Origin: Oscillospiraceae bacterium
GTDB taxonomy: Bacteria > Bacillota > Clostridia > Oscillospirales > Oscillospiraceae
Length of the DNA: 36,061 nt
NCBI GenBank assembly: GCA_017522015.1
Contig: JAFXAW010000027.1
Location: forward strand, 1-36,061
Direction: 5' to 3'
The translations under genes were made by a program, and so were the position numbers. The notes below the pieces were generated by a model. The model was not told the origin of the DNA. It was given only the letters and a program-made list of their open reading frames with translations, and made no database searches. Positions 1-7,503 of this stretch are shown in pieces. How positions within the stretch are numbered: position 1 is the stretch's first letter; every line of letters begins with the position of its first letter.

Positions 1-50
1 CGAGGCCTATTTGCAAGGCCAACCGCGCAGCACACACCCTCCCCCGTAGA

Positions 51-80
51 TTGAACAAAACGCGGACTTATTTTGTTCAA
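51..80. repeat. 10-bp perfect inverted repeat at left edge
   Basis: TTGAACAAAA at 51-60 is repeated in perfect inverted orientation at 71-80, with a 10-base spacer. There is no U-tract beside it, so it looks more like an operator for a dimeric regulator than a terminator. The flanking 1-150 segment holds no gene I can support, and a target gene could lie to the left of the window. A short palindrome, AAGTATACTT, lies nearby at 105-114. Confidence 0.5.
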
Positions 81-149
81 TTATTGATGTTTGTGCGTTA
101 CAATAAGTATACTTAAGGGCTCATCTCCCCTTTGACGTATCCGGCATGA

Positions 150-184
150 AAAAAGCGTCTGTCCCGAATGGACAGACGCTTTTT
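150..184 (-). terminator. Rho-independent terminator of xerD (bidirectional shape)
   Basis: A 14-bp stem built on GCGTCTGTCC/GGACAGACGC has a 5-base loop and is flanked by A and T runs on both sides. On the minus strand it ends in six T residues, about 30 bases after the xerD stop codon. By its shape it could also stop plus-strand transcripts. Confidence 0.85.
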
Positions 185-213
185 ATCTATTTGCATATTC
201 GTTTATTACAATC

Positions 214-1101
214 TCATGCACGGGGGTGCGCCTTAAAGTAGACATCTTTCAGTCTGCGATTGACCAACTGAGAATAAATCTGAGTTGAGCTGATGTCTGC
301 ATGACCGAGCATCTCTTGTATCGAATGCAGGTCTGCACCATTCTCAAGCAGATGTGCGGCAAAGGAATGACGCAGCGTGTGCGGCGTGATATCCTTATCG
401 ATCTTTGCTTTGGCCTGGTAAGTCTTAATTAACTTCCAAAATCCCTGACGTGACAATTTCTCTCCGCTGACGTTGACAAACAGAACTGTCTCATCAGGCG
501 AAGCAATCATCTTAGGCCGAATAAATTCAATATATTCGGACAGAGCACGAATCGCCGTCGGATAAAGCGGAATGACACGAACACGGTCACGGCTACGGCA
601 ACGAATGACACCGGCCGAGAGATTGACATCAGAAATCTGCAGATCAATCAATTCCGTAACACGAATGCCGGTGGCGTAAATCAGCTCGAGCATTGCCTTG
701 TCACGATAACCCTTGACGTCAGTCATCTCAGGCTGCTCCAAAAGCAGCTCAACCTCTTTACTTGTTAAGATCTGAGGAAGTTTATGTTCCGATTTGTCCG
801 GAACCAGTCCGCTTGCTGGATTAACAGCAACAACCTCTTCCCCAACGAGAAATCCGTAAAAGCACTTGAGCGACGCAATGCATCTTGAAACCGTCGCAAC
901 GGACTTGTTAGAACCACGCAGCCACTGAATGTAAGTCTGCAGTACCTGCGCATCAGCTTCCACAAAGTTTACATTTTCATGCAAAGAAAGGTACTCACCA
1001 AACTGGCGAATATCTCTCAGATAGGAAGAGAGCGTATTCTCTGACGAATGCTTAACCGTTCTCAGATAATTTTCAAAACGCTCCAACATAACGGAATTCA
1101 T
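214..1101 (-). CDS. xerD: XerD-like tyrosine site-specific recombinase
   Basis: This is a 295-residue tyrosine recombinase, the usual XerC/XerD length. Known family members resolve chromosome dimers at dif sites. Residues 1-90 are the SAM-like core-binding domain. The catalytic domain shows R147 (ATGIRVTEL), H241 and R244 (HTLRHSF), H267 (LGHADISS) and the nucleophile Y276. The beta-hairpin that normally reads GKGNKER, with a catalytic Lys, here reads CRSRDRVRVIPL with no Lys and appears one residue shorter. The frame stays open upstream to 1299, but I chose the ATG at 1101 because GGGAGG precedes it and a good sigma-A promoter lies at 1174-1202, inside the longer frame. No phage genes are nearby, so a housekeeping Xer role is more likely than an integrase. 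XerC versus XerD cannot be decided with certainty. Confidence 0.85.
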   Translation of the reverse strand: MNSVMLERFENYLRTVKHSSENTLSSYLRDIRQFGEYLSLHENVNFVEADAQVLQTYIQWLRGSNKSVATVSRCIASLKCFYGFLVGEEVVAVNPASGLVPDKSEHKLPQILTSKEVELLLEQPEMTDVKGYRDKAMLELIYATGIRVTELIDLQISDVNLSAGVIRCRSRDRVRVIPLYPTAIRALSEYIEFIRPKMIASPDETVLFVNVSGEKLSRQGFWKLIKTYQAKAKIDKDITPHTLRHSFAAHLLENGADLHSIQEMLGHADISSTQIYSQLVNRRLKDVYFKAHPRA

Positions 1102-1173
1102 TATCAAAGCCGCCTCCCTTCTCCGAATTCTGTGAAAATGCAGAATGTATTTACATAATCTTGAAGCACGCAT

Positions 1174-1202
1174 ACTATAACTTAAATTCTGCGAGTAATC
1201 AA
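1174..1202 (-). promoter_or_regulatory. Sigma-A type promoter of xerD
   Basis: On the minus strand, TTGATT (1202-1197) and TATAGT (1179-1174) are separated by exactly 17 bases. Transcription would start near 1167, giving a leader of about 65 bases before the ATG at 1101. This supports the short form of XerD. Confidence 0.7.
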
Positions 1203-1237
1203 GCCTTTCTTCAAAAATAATCAAATTTTGTGAATTA

Positions 1238-1253
1238 TGACTATATATTATGT
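1238..1253. promoter_or_regulatory. Weaker NrdR-like palindrome
   Basis: The sequence centred on CTATATATT matches about 13 of 16 positions of the NrdR box consensus as I remember it (ACACWATATATWGTGT). It lies upstream of the xerD promoter and overlaps one of the TTATGTAAACT repeats, so the resemblance may simply reflect AT-rich sequence. Confidence 0.25.
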
Positions 1254-1347
1254 AAACTGTATTATGTAAACTACGCAACCATTCGAATAGAATAGCCATT
1301 GATAATCAAGTCTAATTCCACCATATTTTGTTACATAAAGTCAAAAT

Positions 1348-1363
1348 ACACTATATATTGTCT
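1348..1363. promoter_or_regulatory. Strong NrdR-box-like palindrome
   Basis: ACACTATATATTGTCT matches 15 of 16 positions of the remembered NrdR consensus ACACWATATATWGTGT. NrdR boxes normally sit in pairs before ribonucleotide reductase genes, and none is in this window. Here the nearest downstream gene is xerD. Binding is inferred from the motif only. Confidence 0.4.
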
Positions 1364-1404
1364 TTTGTTGCATCATTATGTAAACTATATTACATGTATT
1401 ACAG

Positions 1405-1839
1405 TTAGTTATATCTCCTCTTCTTTTTGCGAACCGGAGCACCGGATTTGCGCATTTTGACGGCGCTTCCAAGCAGAACACCCGCGATCGCGCAGACCAC
1501 CATTCTGAAAAATCCTGCGCTGAGTATACTCTGGCTTCCTGCGCTCATGGCTAGTATCAAAAGAATCAGAACATAAAACAGAAATCCAAACAGCATGGGA
1601 AGAAGACCTCCCCTGCCCTGCTTATTCGATGTGAAGAGTACCGGAATGCAGTTTGCGAGGAATACACATAACATTACATATTCACCGCTTCTGCTTTCCG
1701 GAAGCTTTCCCGCTGAGATCAGTGTTGATGATAAGAACATAAGCAGCAATGTTAAGAGCATGGCAATAACGGAACGGATGGCAGCGGAGAGCAAATCCGC
1801 CTGCAGAATCAGCTTTGCGTCACTATGTGTCGAAGACAT
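1405..1839 (-). CDS. TIGR04086 (DUF3792) family membrane protein
   Basis: This 144-residue protein has four hydrophobic segments at about 18-42, 53-70, 78-100 and 104-126, and ends in a very basic tail (KMRKSGAPVRKKKRRYN). Its size, helix pattern and place right after yajC fit the TIGR04086/DUF3792 family of Firmicutes membrane proteins, whose function is not known. It probably sits in the cytoplasmic membrane with the basic tail in the cytoplasm. It is the last gene of the yajC transcript; 84 bases separate it from yajC. Its ribosome site (AGGGGGT, five bases before the ATG) lies inside the 3' arm of a long hairpin, so its translation may be controlled independently of yajC. Confidence 0.75.
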   Translation of the reverse strand: MSSTHSDAKLILQADLLSAAIRSVIAMLLTLLLMFLSSTLISAGKLPESRSGEYVMLCVFLANCIPVLFTSNKQGRGGLLPMLFGFLFYVLILLILAMSAGSQSILSAGFFRMVVCAIAGVLLGSAVKMRKSGAPVRKKKRRYN

Positions 1840-1844
1840 AAAAT

Positions 1845-1890
1845 ACCCCCTCAGAGAATAGGTCTGTACATCCTTATTCTCCGAGGGGGT
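1845..1890 (-). promoter_or_regulatory. Hairpin enclosing the ribosome site of the TIGR04086 gene
   Basis: On the minus strand ACCCCCTC (1852-1845 complement arm) pairs with GAGGGGGT, followed after one mismatch by GAGAATA/TATTCTC: 15 pairs in a 16-position stem. The loop of about 14 bases can add two GC pairs. The 3' arm contains the AGGGGGT ribosome site, five bases before the start codon at 1839. The T-rich stretch after it (ATTTTAT) is weak. It could act as a yajC attenuator/terminator, a translation switch, or both. Confidence 0.65.
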
Positions 1891-1923
1891 AAATATGACA
1901 ATATAAACTTAGCTTAACGGATT

Positions 1924-2223
1924 TTATTTCTTTTCCTGTTCGGTTTCCTTACCGATAGAAGAGATCGCCCATTTTGTGACCTGCATACGAACTCTGTCCT
2001 CACCGGTCTCAAAAGTGATCAGCTCACCGTTCACATTGACAATTTTTCCGACGATTCCACCGATCGTGGTAATCGTGTCGCCGACACCAAGGCTGTTGCG
2101 CATCTCCTGAAGCTTTTTCTTCTTCTTGCTTTCCGGACGAATCAGGAAGAGATAGAAGACAGCGATAAGCACAACAAACATGATAATGGTAGTTAATCCG
2201 TTGCCGTTCTGTCCGCCAGGCAT
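1924..2223 (-). CDS. yajC: Preprotein translocase subunit YajC
   Basis: This 99-residue protein has one membrane segment (about residues 9-27, ending FLIRPESKKKKK) and a small soluble C-terminal domain. The run LGVGDTITTIGGIVGKI is the typical YajC signature. YajC associates with SecD/SecF and SecYEG and aids protein export and membrane insertion. It lies downstream of tgt and queA, the order seen in many bacteria (queA-tgt-yajC). It has its own promoter at 2261-2289. The AGGAGG site is rather far (12 bases) from the ATG, but no better start is visible. Confidence 0.93.
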   Translation of the reverse strand: MPGGQNGNGLTTIIMFVVLIAVFYLFLIRPESKKKKKLQEMRNSLGVGDTITTIGGIVGKIVNVNGELITFETGEDRVRMQVTKWAISSIGKETEQEKK

Positions 2224-2260
2224 TTGTATAAAGTTCCTCCTATTACATTAATGTCATTTC

Positions 2261-2289
2261 ATTATATATGGACTTGTCAGAATTTGCAA
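2261..2289 (-). promoter_or_regulatory. Sigma-A type promoter of yajC
   Basis: On the minus strand TTGCAA (2289-2284) and a perfect TATAAT (2266-2261) are 17 bases apart. Transcription would start near 2254, about 30 bases before the yajC ATG. This uncouples yajC from the upstream queA-tgt transcript. Confidence 0.75.
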
Positions 2290-2301
2290 GTGTTTTATAC
2301 A

Positions 2302-3441
2302 CTATATTCTCTTATCGAGCTTTTCAGCCATTTCATGGCGAAGCTGCGCGAAAGTGCCGCTATCCAAAGCGTCACGAATCTTTTGCATCAGTGCATTATA
2401 GAACCAAAGATTGTGCATAACGGAAAACCGCAGCGCAAGCAATTCCTCGGTCTTAAACAGATGTCTGATATAGGCGCGGGAATAGCTCTTGCAGACCGGG
2501 CAGCCGCATTGCGGGTCGATCGGGCTCTCATCCCGGGCGTATTTTTCGTTTTTGATGTTGATGACGCCATCCCATGTGAAAAGGTGTCCGTGGCGGCCGT
2601 TTCTGGCCGGCATAACGCAGTCAAAGAAATCGACTCCCCTGGCAACTGCCTCCAGAATATTCTCCGGCGTGCCAACGCCCATCAGATAGCGCGGACGGTC
2701 AAACGGCATATAGGGAGTGACTGCCTCAATCGTGTCATACATCTCTTGCCTTGTCTCCCCTACCGCAAGGCCGCCGATTGCATAGCCGGGCAAATCCAGC
2801 TCGGAGATCCGCTGCATATGCGTGATGCGAAGGTCGGGAAAGGTTGCGCCCTGATTGATTCCCCAGAGCATCTGCCCCGGATTTACGGCATCACCCTCGG
2901 TATGGATTCTTTCCATTTCCGCCTTGCAGCGCTCCAGCCAGCGCGTTACGCGCTCACAGGAGGCTTTGGAATAAGAATGCTCCGCAGGCAGCTTAACGCA
3001 CTCGTCAAAGGCCATAGCAATATCGCTGCCGAGATTTGCCTGGATGCGCATACTCTCCTCAGGTCCCATAAAAATACGTCTGCCGTCGATATGGGAATTA
3101 AACTGCACGCCCTCCTCTGTAATCTTGCGAAGCTTCGCGAGAGAAAAGACCTGAAATCCGCCGCTGTCGGTCAGAATCGGACCGTCCCACCGCATAAAAC
3201 GATGCAATCCGCCCATGTCGCGGATCAGTTCAGAGCTCGGACGCAGGTGCAGATGGTAGGTGTTGGAAAGCTCTATCTGGCAGCCAATCGCGCGCAAATC
3301 CGCGGCGGACAGCCCGCCTTTAATTGCAGCACTCGTGCCAACATTCATGAACACAGGCGTCTGCACAGTACCGTGCGCAGTTTGAAATTCACCACGCCGT
3401 GCATTTCCCTCGGTTTTTAATAGTTTGAATCGTTCTGACAT
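2302..3441 (-). CDS. tgt: tRNA-guanine transglycosylase (queuine/preQ1)
   Basis: This 379-residue enzyme exchanges guanine 34 of GUN-anticodon tRNAs for preQ1, a step toward queuosine. The active-site Asp is D92 in TDSGGFQVFSL, and the nucleophile is D274 in DFFDCVMPARNGR. The zinc site is C312, C314, C317 and H343, with the same spacing as in the Zymomonas enzyme. The substrate loop reads GINQGATFPDLR rather than the GIVQGG of proteobacterial enzymes; I believe this variant is common in Clostridia. It follows queA by 12 bases and is in the same transcript. Length is full and no key residue is missing. Confidence 0.96.
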   Translation of the reverse strand: MSERFKLLKTEGNARRGEFQTAHGTVQTPVFMNVGTSAAIKGGLSAADLRAIGCQIELSNTYHLHLRPSSELIRDMGGLHRFMRWDGPILTDSGGFQVFSLAKLRKITEEGVQFNSHIDGRRIFMGPEESMRIQANLGSDIAMAFDECVKLPAEHSYSKASCERVTRWLERCKAEMERIHTEGDAVNPGQMLWGINQGATFPDLRITHMQRISELDLPGYAIGGLAVGETRQEMYDTIEAVTPYMPFDRPRYLMGVGTPENILEAVARGVDFFDCVMPARNGRHGHLFTWDGVINIKNEKYARDESPIDPQCGCPVCKSYSRAYIRHLFKTEELLALRFSVMHNLWFYNALMQKIRDALDSGTFAQLRHEMAEKLDKRI

Positions 3442-3453
3442 CCTGTTCTCCGA

Positions 3454-4476
3454 TCAATGAATAAACATCGCATCGCCAAAAGAGAAGAAACGGTACTTCT
3501 CCGCAATCGCTTCCCGGTATGCGCGCAGAACATGTTCCCTGCCCGCGAGCGCTGAAATCAGCATAATGAGCGTCGATTCCGGAAGGTGAAAATTGGTGAC
3601 AAGTGCATCAACGCATTTGAAGCGATAACCGGGATAGATGAAAATGCTCGTCCAACCACCGCCCTCGTCGAGAGTTCCATCTGCGTTACAGAAACTCTCC
3701 AACGTGCGGCAGGAGGTCGTTCCAACCGCAATAACGCGGCCGCCGTTTTGTTTTGTCTGTGTTACTGCTCGGGCTGTCTCCTCCGGAATAATGCAGTATT
3801 CCGCGTGCATATCATGATCCTCAATGTCCTCAGCCTTGACCGGCCGGAACGTGCCAAGACCGACGTGCAATGTGATATAGCGAACCAAAACGCCGGACGC
3901 CTCGATTTCAGAGAGCATTTCTTTCGTGAAGTGCAGTCCGGCAGTCGGCGCTGCGGCGGAGCCCGTCACACGCGAATAGACCGTCTGATAACGCTCCTGA
4001 TCCTGCAACTCTGCCTTGATATAGGGCGGAAGTGGCATACGGCCAAGCTTTTCCAGAATTTCAAGAAAAATGCCGGAATAGTGAAAGTCGATCAGGCGGT
4101 TTCCGCCCTCGCAAACCTCGGCAACCGTAGCGCGAAGCGCACCGTCTCCAAACGAAAGCTCCGTTCCGGGTCTTGTCTTTCGGCCAGGACGCGTTAAGCA
4201 TTCCCATCTGCCGCCGCCAAGGTCGCGCAGCAGAAGAACCTCAACTGCGCCGCCGGTGCTTCTTGTTCCCATCAGACGCGCGGGAAGCACGCGGGAATCA
4301 TTCAGCACAAGGCAGTCCCCCGGCCTGAGCATTGCTTTCAGATCCTGGAAATGCCGATGTTCAACTTCCCCATTCCGCTTATCGAGGCACATCAGGCGCG
4401 AGGCATCGCGCTGCATAAGCGGCGTCTGCGCAATCAGCTCCTCCGGAAGGTCAAAGTAAAAGTCCGATTTTTTCAT
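3454..4476 (-). CDS. queA: S-adenosylmethionine:tRNA ribosyltransferase-isomerase
   Basis: This 340-residue enzyme transfers the ribosyl part of SAM to preQ1 in tRNA, forming epoxyqueuosine. It opens with the family pattern [19 protein letters not shown], continues with [16 protein letters not shown], and shows TAGLHFT and VGLGTFRPV near the centre, then [12 protein letters not shown]-type and [12 protein letters not shown] motifs. The frame is open upstream to 4578. I prefer the ATG at 4476, where homology begins and whose A is shared with the TGA stop of the upstream spoIID-type gene (TGATG). AAAGGGG lies 11 bases upstream. That one-base overlap suggests translational coupling. tgt follows directly, as is usual. 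Confidence 0.95.
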   Translation of the reverse strand: MKKSDFYFDLPEELIAQTPLMQRDASRLMCLDKRNGEVEHRHFQDLKAMLRPGDCLVLNDSRVLPARLMGTRSTGGAVEVLLLRDLGGGRWECLTRPGRKTRPGTELSFGDGALRATVAEVCEGGNRLIDFHYSGIFLEILEKLGRMPLPPYIKAELQDQERYQTVYSRVTGSAAAPTAGLHFTKEMLSEIEASGVLVRYITLHVGLGTFRPVKAEDIEDHDMHAEYCIIPEETARAVTQTKQNGGRVIAVGTTSCRTLESFCNADGTLDEGGGWTSIFIYPGYRFKCVDALVTNFHLPESTLIMLISALAGREHVLRAYREAIAEKYRFFSFGDAMFIH

Positions 4477-6152
4477 CAGGACGGTATCCCCTTTGAAATC
4501 GTGATGCCTGTGTAGTAGAAGCCAAGTATCTCTGCATAGGAATAGCCGTATACAGAGGCCATGGAATAAGCACCCCACTGGCTCATGCCGACATTATGTC
4601 CCCAGCCACCGCCTTTAATCAGATAATCACCGCTCGCGGTCTTCTCAATTGTGAAGCGGATGCTATTAAGCCCCAAAACGCTGTAACAGTTTGACTTGCT
4701 GACGGTAACACTTTTGCCGTTCGCATCACGGAAAGTGATCTTGGCCATGTTGCCCATACGGGTATACTCCGGCTCGACAGAGACGACAGTCGAAATCGAA
4801 TAACCATAATTGCGCAGCCGGGTCGTGATCTGCGCGGCTGTCATACGTGTGGACCAGGATTTATACGTAAAGTCAATGGCGTCCTCAAAAGGATCCACAA
4901 CACCGCGAAGATACGGCACAGCCGAATAGAAGACATTTTCGCTGTCCTCAGTAGCGCCGCCATCCGAGGAGAAATAGGTGGTGTTGCAGAATTGACCGCC
5001 GTAGGTGATGTAAAGGCCGGCGGTTTCGTCAACCGCACGGTCTGTCGTGCTGTTGGCAGATTTTGTGCCAAGATAGGCCTGACAGTATGTATCATCCGTA
5101 ACATCAAAGCCAAATGATGCATAGGATTTATAGTTGCTGACCATGTAGGTTCTTGCACAGCAGGCTTGCGCCTTGAGCGCTTCCAGAGGCCAGGAGGGGC
5201 TCATCTCATACGGAACAACGCCCTTGACGTAGTCTTCAATGGGCAAAATGTTCACAACCGTCATATTCAGACCGGTCGTGCGGGTGAACTCAAAATCACC
5301 GTAGTAGCGATTGCTGTCGTTATACTCCGTGATTGCCTTGCCGCTGCCGGACAGAGGACGGACTGCCAACGAAGAGGCCGATCCGCAGTCGTACTCGAAG
5401 AGGAACTTATCTGTTCCCCTTTCGACAACGGAAACGCAACGATCCGAGGCGGTGAAAACCTCTCCGTAAATGCCGCTGTTTACAGCGGCTTCTGCATCAA
5501 CCCTACTGCTATATTGTCCGACCAGCACATAGAATGTACCGTTATAGTAGGCCGGGAAACCGCCGGCATAGCTGCTGGCAGCAGCCGCAGCGGAATCAAA
5601 ATCGGCATATGTGCCCGGCACTTTCACATGGAAGCAGCCGATGTTTATACCGCCGACTGTAGTATTGCGATCCACAACGATCGTCAAAGCGGTTTTTCCG
5701 GTTCTGCCGAGCTCATGGAATGTCCGGTTTGAATCATAGTATCCAAATGAAAAGCCGCTGCCAATGTAATTATCGAGCGTGGCATAGGCAAGCGAGCTGT
5801 TTCGTAAAGGGCTATAATAATAATCCAGGCCGATACGAACTGTGCTGACCGGCACGGAGATTGTCCCCGTAGGCGGAGTGACCGGCGGAGTGTAACCGCC
5901 GCCTGCACCTGACCCGTCGCCGCCAATATTCTCAAGGCCCGAGGCCGTCATCGCCCAGACGCTGTTTGCGGTGATCACGCTGGCAGCACCGCTGCCTCCG
6001 ATGGCGTACAGCCCCTTAAGCGAGCTGATCGTCTCTCCGTTCGGATTGACGTAGAGCACATTGTCTGCAGAGACAATGGTTCCAAACGCAGCAGCGCAGA
6101 GGCATATGGTAATTATGATGGTAATTATCCATTTAATCTGTGTCTTTTTCAT
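4476..6152 (-). CDS. Secreted SpoIID/LytB-domain protein with SPOR-like region
   Basis: This 558-residue protein begins with a hydrophobic signal or anchor (residues 8-28) and a Gly/Pro-rich linker (77-96). A stretch at about 184-228 ([15 protein letters not shown], then [18 protein letters not shown]) resembles a SPOR peptidoglycan-binding repeat. From about 290 to 550 comes the SpoIID domain: [20 protein letters not shown], with the likely catalytic E316, then [14 protein letters not shown], and [19 protein letters not shown] near the end. SpoIID is a lytic transglycosylase that trims denuded glycan during engulfment. This protein is longer than classical SpoIID (about 340 residues), and its fusion to a SPOR-like part suggests a wall or septum hydrolase that may act in sporulation. 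It is coupled to queA by a one-base overlap. No strong ribosome site or sporulation promoter is visible upstream. Confidence 0.85.
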   Translation of the reverse strand: MKKTQIKWIITIIITICLCAAAFGTIVSADNVLYVNPNGETISSLKGLYAIGGSGAASVITANSVWAMTASGLENIGGDGSGAGGGYTPPVTPPTGTISVPVSTVRIGLDYYYSPLRNSSLAYATLDNYIGSGFSFGYYDSNRTFHELGRTGKTALTIVVDRNTTVGGINIGCFHVKVPGTYADFDSAAAAASSYAGGFPAYYNGTFYVLVGQYSSRVDAEAAVNSGIYGEVFTASDRCVSVVERGTDKFLFEYDCGSASSLAVRPLSGSGKAITEYNDSNRYYGDFEFTRTTGLNMTVVNILPIEDYVKGVVPYEMSPSWPLEALKAQACCARTYMVSNYKSYASFGFDVTDDTYCQAYLGTKSANSTTDRAVDETAGLYITYGGQFCNTTYFSSDGGATEDSENVFYSAVPYLRGVVDPFEDAIDFTYKSWSTRMTAAQITTRLRNYGYSISTVVSVEPEYTRMGNMAKITFRDANGKSVTVSKSNCYSVLGLNSIRFTIEKTASGDYLIKGGGWGHNVGMSQWGAYSMASVYGYSYAEILGFYYTGITISKGIPS

Positions 6153-6370
6153 AATATAAGTACCCGTCTTTCAGATGCTTTCGGTTGACTGAAATAACTC
6201 AATATGATAATATAATTAAATCAAATTGCCTATTTACTTTGAATCCGGCATAATTTGCGTCGTTAATACAGTATATAACAAATGACGCCCATTTTCAAGT
6301 GTAAAAGATGGGTGCTTGGTAAAGCGGCATATTCCGCTTTTTCAAAGCCACACCGGGAAGGAAGGATAAT
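6153..6370. other. Divergent AT-rich intergenic region (spoIID-type gene / asd)
   Basis: This 218-base gap between divergent genes must hold both promoters. TTGACT, TATGAT and TATAAT-like elements are present at about 6185-6217, but none has canonical spacing, and I could not assign a promoter with confidence. ATCATATT on the minus strand resembles a sigma-E -35 box but lacks a matching -10. I see no lysine riboswitch. The asd ribosome site GGAAGGA lies just before its ATG. Confidence 0.4.
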
Positions 6371-7462
6371 ATGAAGAAATACAAGGTCGGCGTAATCGGC
6401 GGAACGGGCATGGTCGGGCAGCGTTTCATTTCCCTGCTTGCAGATCATCCGTGGTTTGAGCTGAAAGTAATCGCAGCAAGCCCCCGCAGTGCCGGAAAGA
6501 CCTATACCGATGCAATCGGCAATCGTTGGGCAATGGACACTCCCCTGCCGGAAAATGCCGCGGGACTGATTGTGATGGATGCAGCGGCAGACATGCAGAA
6601 GATTGCTGATTCCGTGGATTTTGTCTTTTCCGCAGTCGATATGAAAAAGGAAGAAATTCTCGCGCTGGAAGAAGCCTATGCCAAGTGTGAGTGCCCCGTG
6701 ATCTCCAACAACTCTGCGCACCGCTGGACGCCGGATGTGCCGATGGTCATCCCGGAGATCAACGCCGATCACATAGAAGTGATTTCGGCACAAAAGCAGA
6801 GACTCGGCACAAAGCGAGGCTTCATCGCGGTGAAGTCCAACTGCTCCATCCAGAGTTATGTTCCCGCGCTGCATCCGCTGAAGGAAAAATACGGCATTGA
6901 AGCTGTTCTCGCTTGCACCTATCAGGCGATTTCCGGCGCCGGAAAGACCTTTGAAACCTGGCCGGAGATGGTCGACAACCTGATCCCCTATATTGGCGGT
7001 GAGGAAGAAAAGTCCGAGCGTGAGCCCATGAAGGTTTGGGGCCATGTTGAAAACGGTGTAATTGTCAACGCGGAGAAACCGGACATCACGGCGCAGTGCC
7101 TGCGCGTGCCTGTCTCGAACGGACATACGGCGGCTGTGTTTGTTCGTTTCAAGCAGAAGCCGACGCAAGAGGAAATTCTCTCCTGCTGGAAGGAATACAA
7201 AGGCCGCGCGCAGGAACTTGATCTTCCGAGTGCACCCAAGCAGTTCCTGCACTACTTTGAGGAGAACGACCGTCCGCAGGCCAAACTGGACCGCATGCTC
7301 GAAAACGGAATGGCGATCTCTGTCGGCCGTCTCCGGGAAGACACGCAGTATGACTATAAGTTTGTCTGCCTCAGCCACAATACGCTCCGCGGCGCAGCAG
7401 GCGGCGGCGTTGAGCTGGCAGAGCTTCTCTGCGCTGAGGGGTACATTGAGCCCAAAGCCTGA
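6371..7462 (+). CDS. asd: Aspartate-semialdehyde dehydrogenase
   Basis: This 363-residue enzyme reduces aspartyl phosphate to aspartate semialdehyde with NADPH, feeding lysine, diaminopimelate, threonine and methionine synthesis. The N-terminal Rossmann motif is GVIGGTGMVGQRF. The catalytic Cys is C158 in VKSNCSIQ, and the active-site His is H252 in VSNGHTAAV. The overall pattern (SNNSAHRW, GAGKTFETWPEM) matches the archaeal/fungal-type ASADH branch rather than the E. coli type. It is the first gene of asd-dapA-dapB and has a GAAGGA ribosome site six bases before the start. Length is normal for the branch. Confidence 0.95.
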   Translation: MKKYKVGVIGGTGMVGQRFISLLADHPWFELKVIAASPRSAGKTYTDAIGNRWAMDTPLPENAAGLIVMDAAADMQKIADSVDFVFSAVDMKKEEILALEEAYAKCECPVISNNSAHRWTPDVPMVIPEINADHIEVISAQKQRLGTKRGFIAVKSNCSIQSYVPALHPLKEKYGIEAVLACTYQAISGAGKTFETWPEMVDNLIPYIGGEEEKSEREPMKVWGHVENGVIVNAEKPDITAQCLRVPVSNGHTAAVFVRFKQKPTQEEILSCWKEYKGRAQELDLPSAPKQFLHYFEENDRPQAKLDRMLENGMAISVGRLREDTQYDYKFVCLSHNTLRGAAGGGVELAELLCAEGYIEPKA

Positions 7463-7503
7463 ACACTGTTTCAGGGTTCATTTTGAGTAAGGAGGAACGT
7501 TCC

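Larger units (their letters stand above)
1150..1386. repeat. Cluster of TTATGTAAACT repeats upstream of xerD
   Basis: Three direct copies of TTATGTAAACT occur at 1248-1258, 1262-1272 and 1376-1386. Inverted shorter copies are TTTACATAA at about 1150-1158 and TTACATAA at 1331-1338. They lie in the 303-base gap between xerD and the next gene, on both sides of the xerD promoter. The arrangement suggests regulator-binding sites, but the regulator is unknown. Confidence 0.5.

Noticed and set aside
1102-1299. A 66-residue N-terminal extension of XerD
   Set aside because: It would contain the promoter and repeat region, does not match XerD proteins, and the ATG at 1101 has a good ribosome site.
2224-3420. 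A 398-codon plus-strand frame opposite tgt
   Set aside because: Antisense to a complete tgt with all catalytic and zinc residues; its start would lie in the yajC ribosome site region.
4477-4578. A longer queA start or a preQ1 riboswitch before queA
   Set aside because: The extra codons overlap the upstream SpoIID-domain gene and do not resemble QueA; no separate leader exists for a riboswitch.
6153-6370. A lysine riboswitch before asd
   Set aside because: The region is AT-rich and too short, with no L-box core.
6263-7378. A 371-codon minus-strand frame opposite asd
   Set aside because: asd is complete with its catalytic residues and operon context; the reverse frame has no recognisable features.
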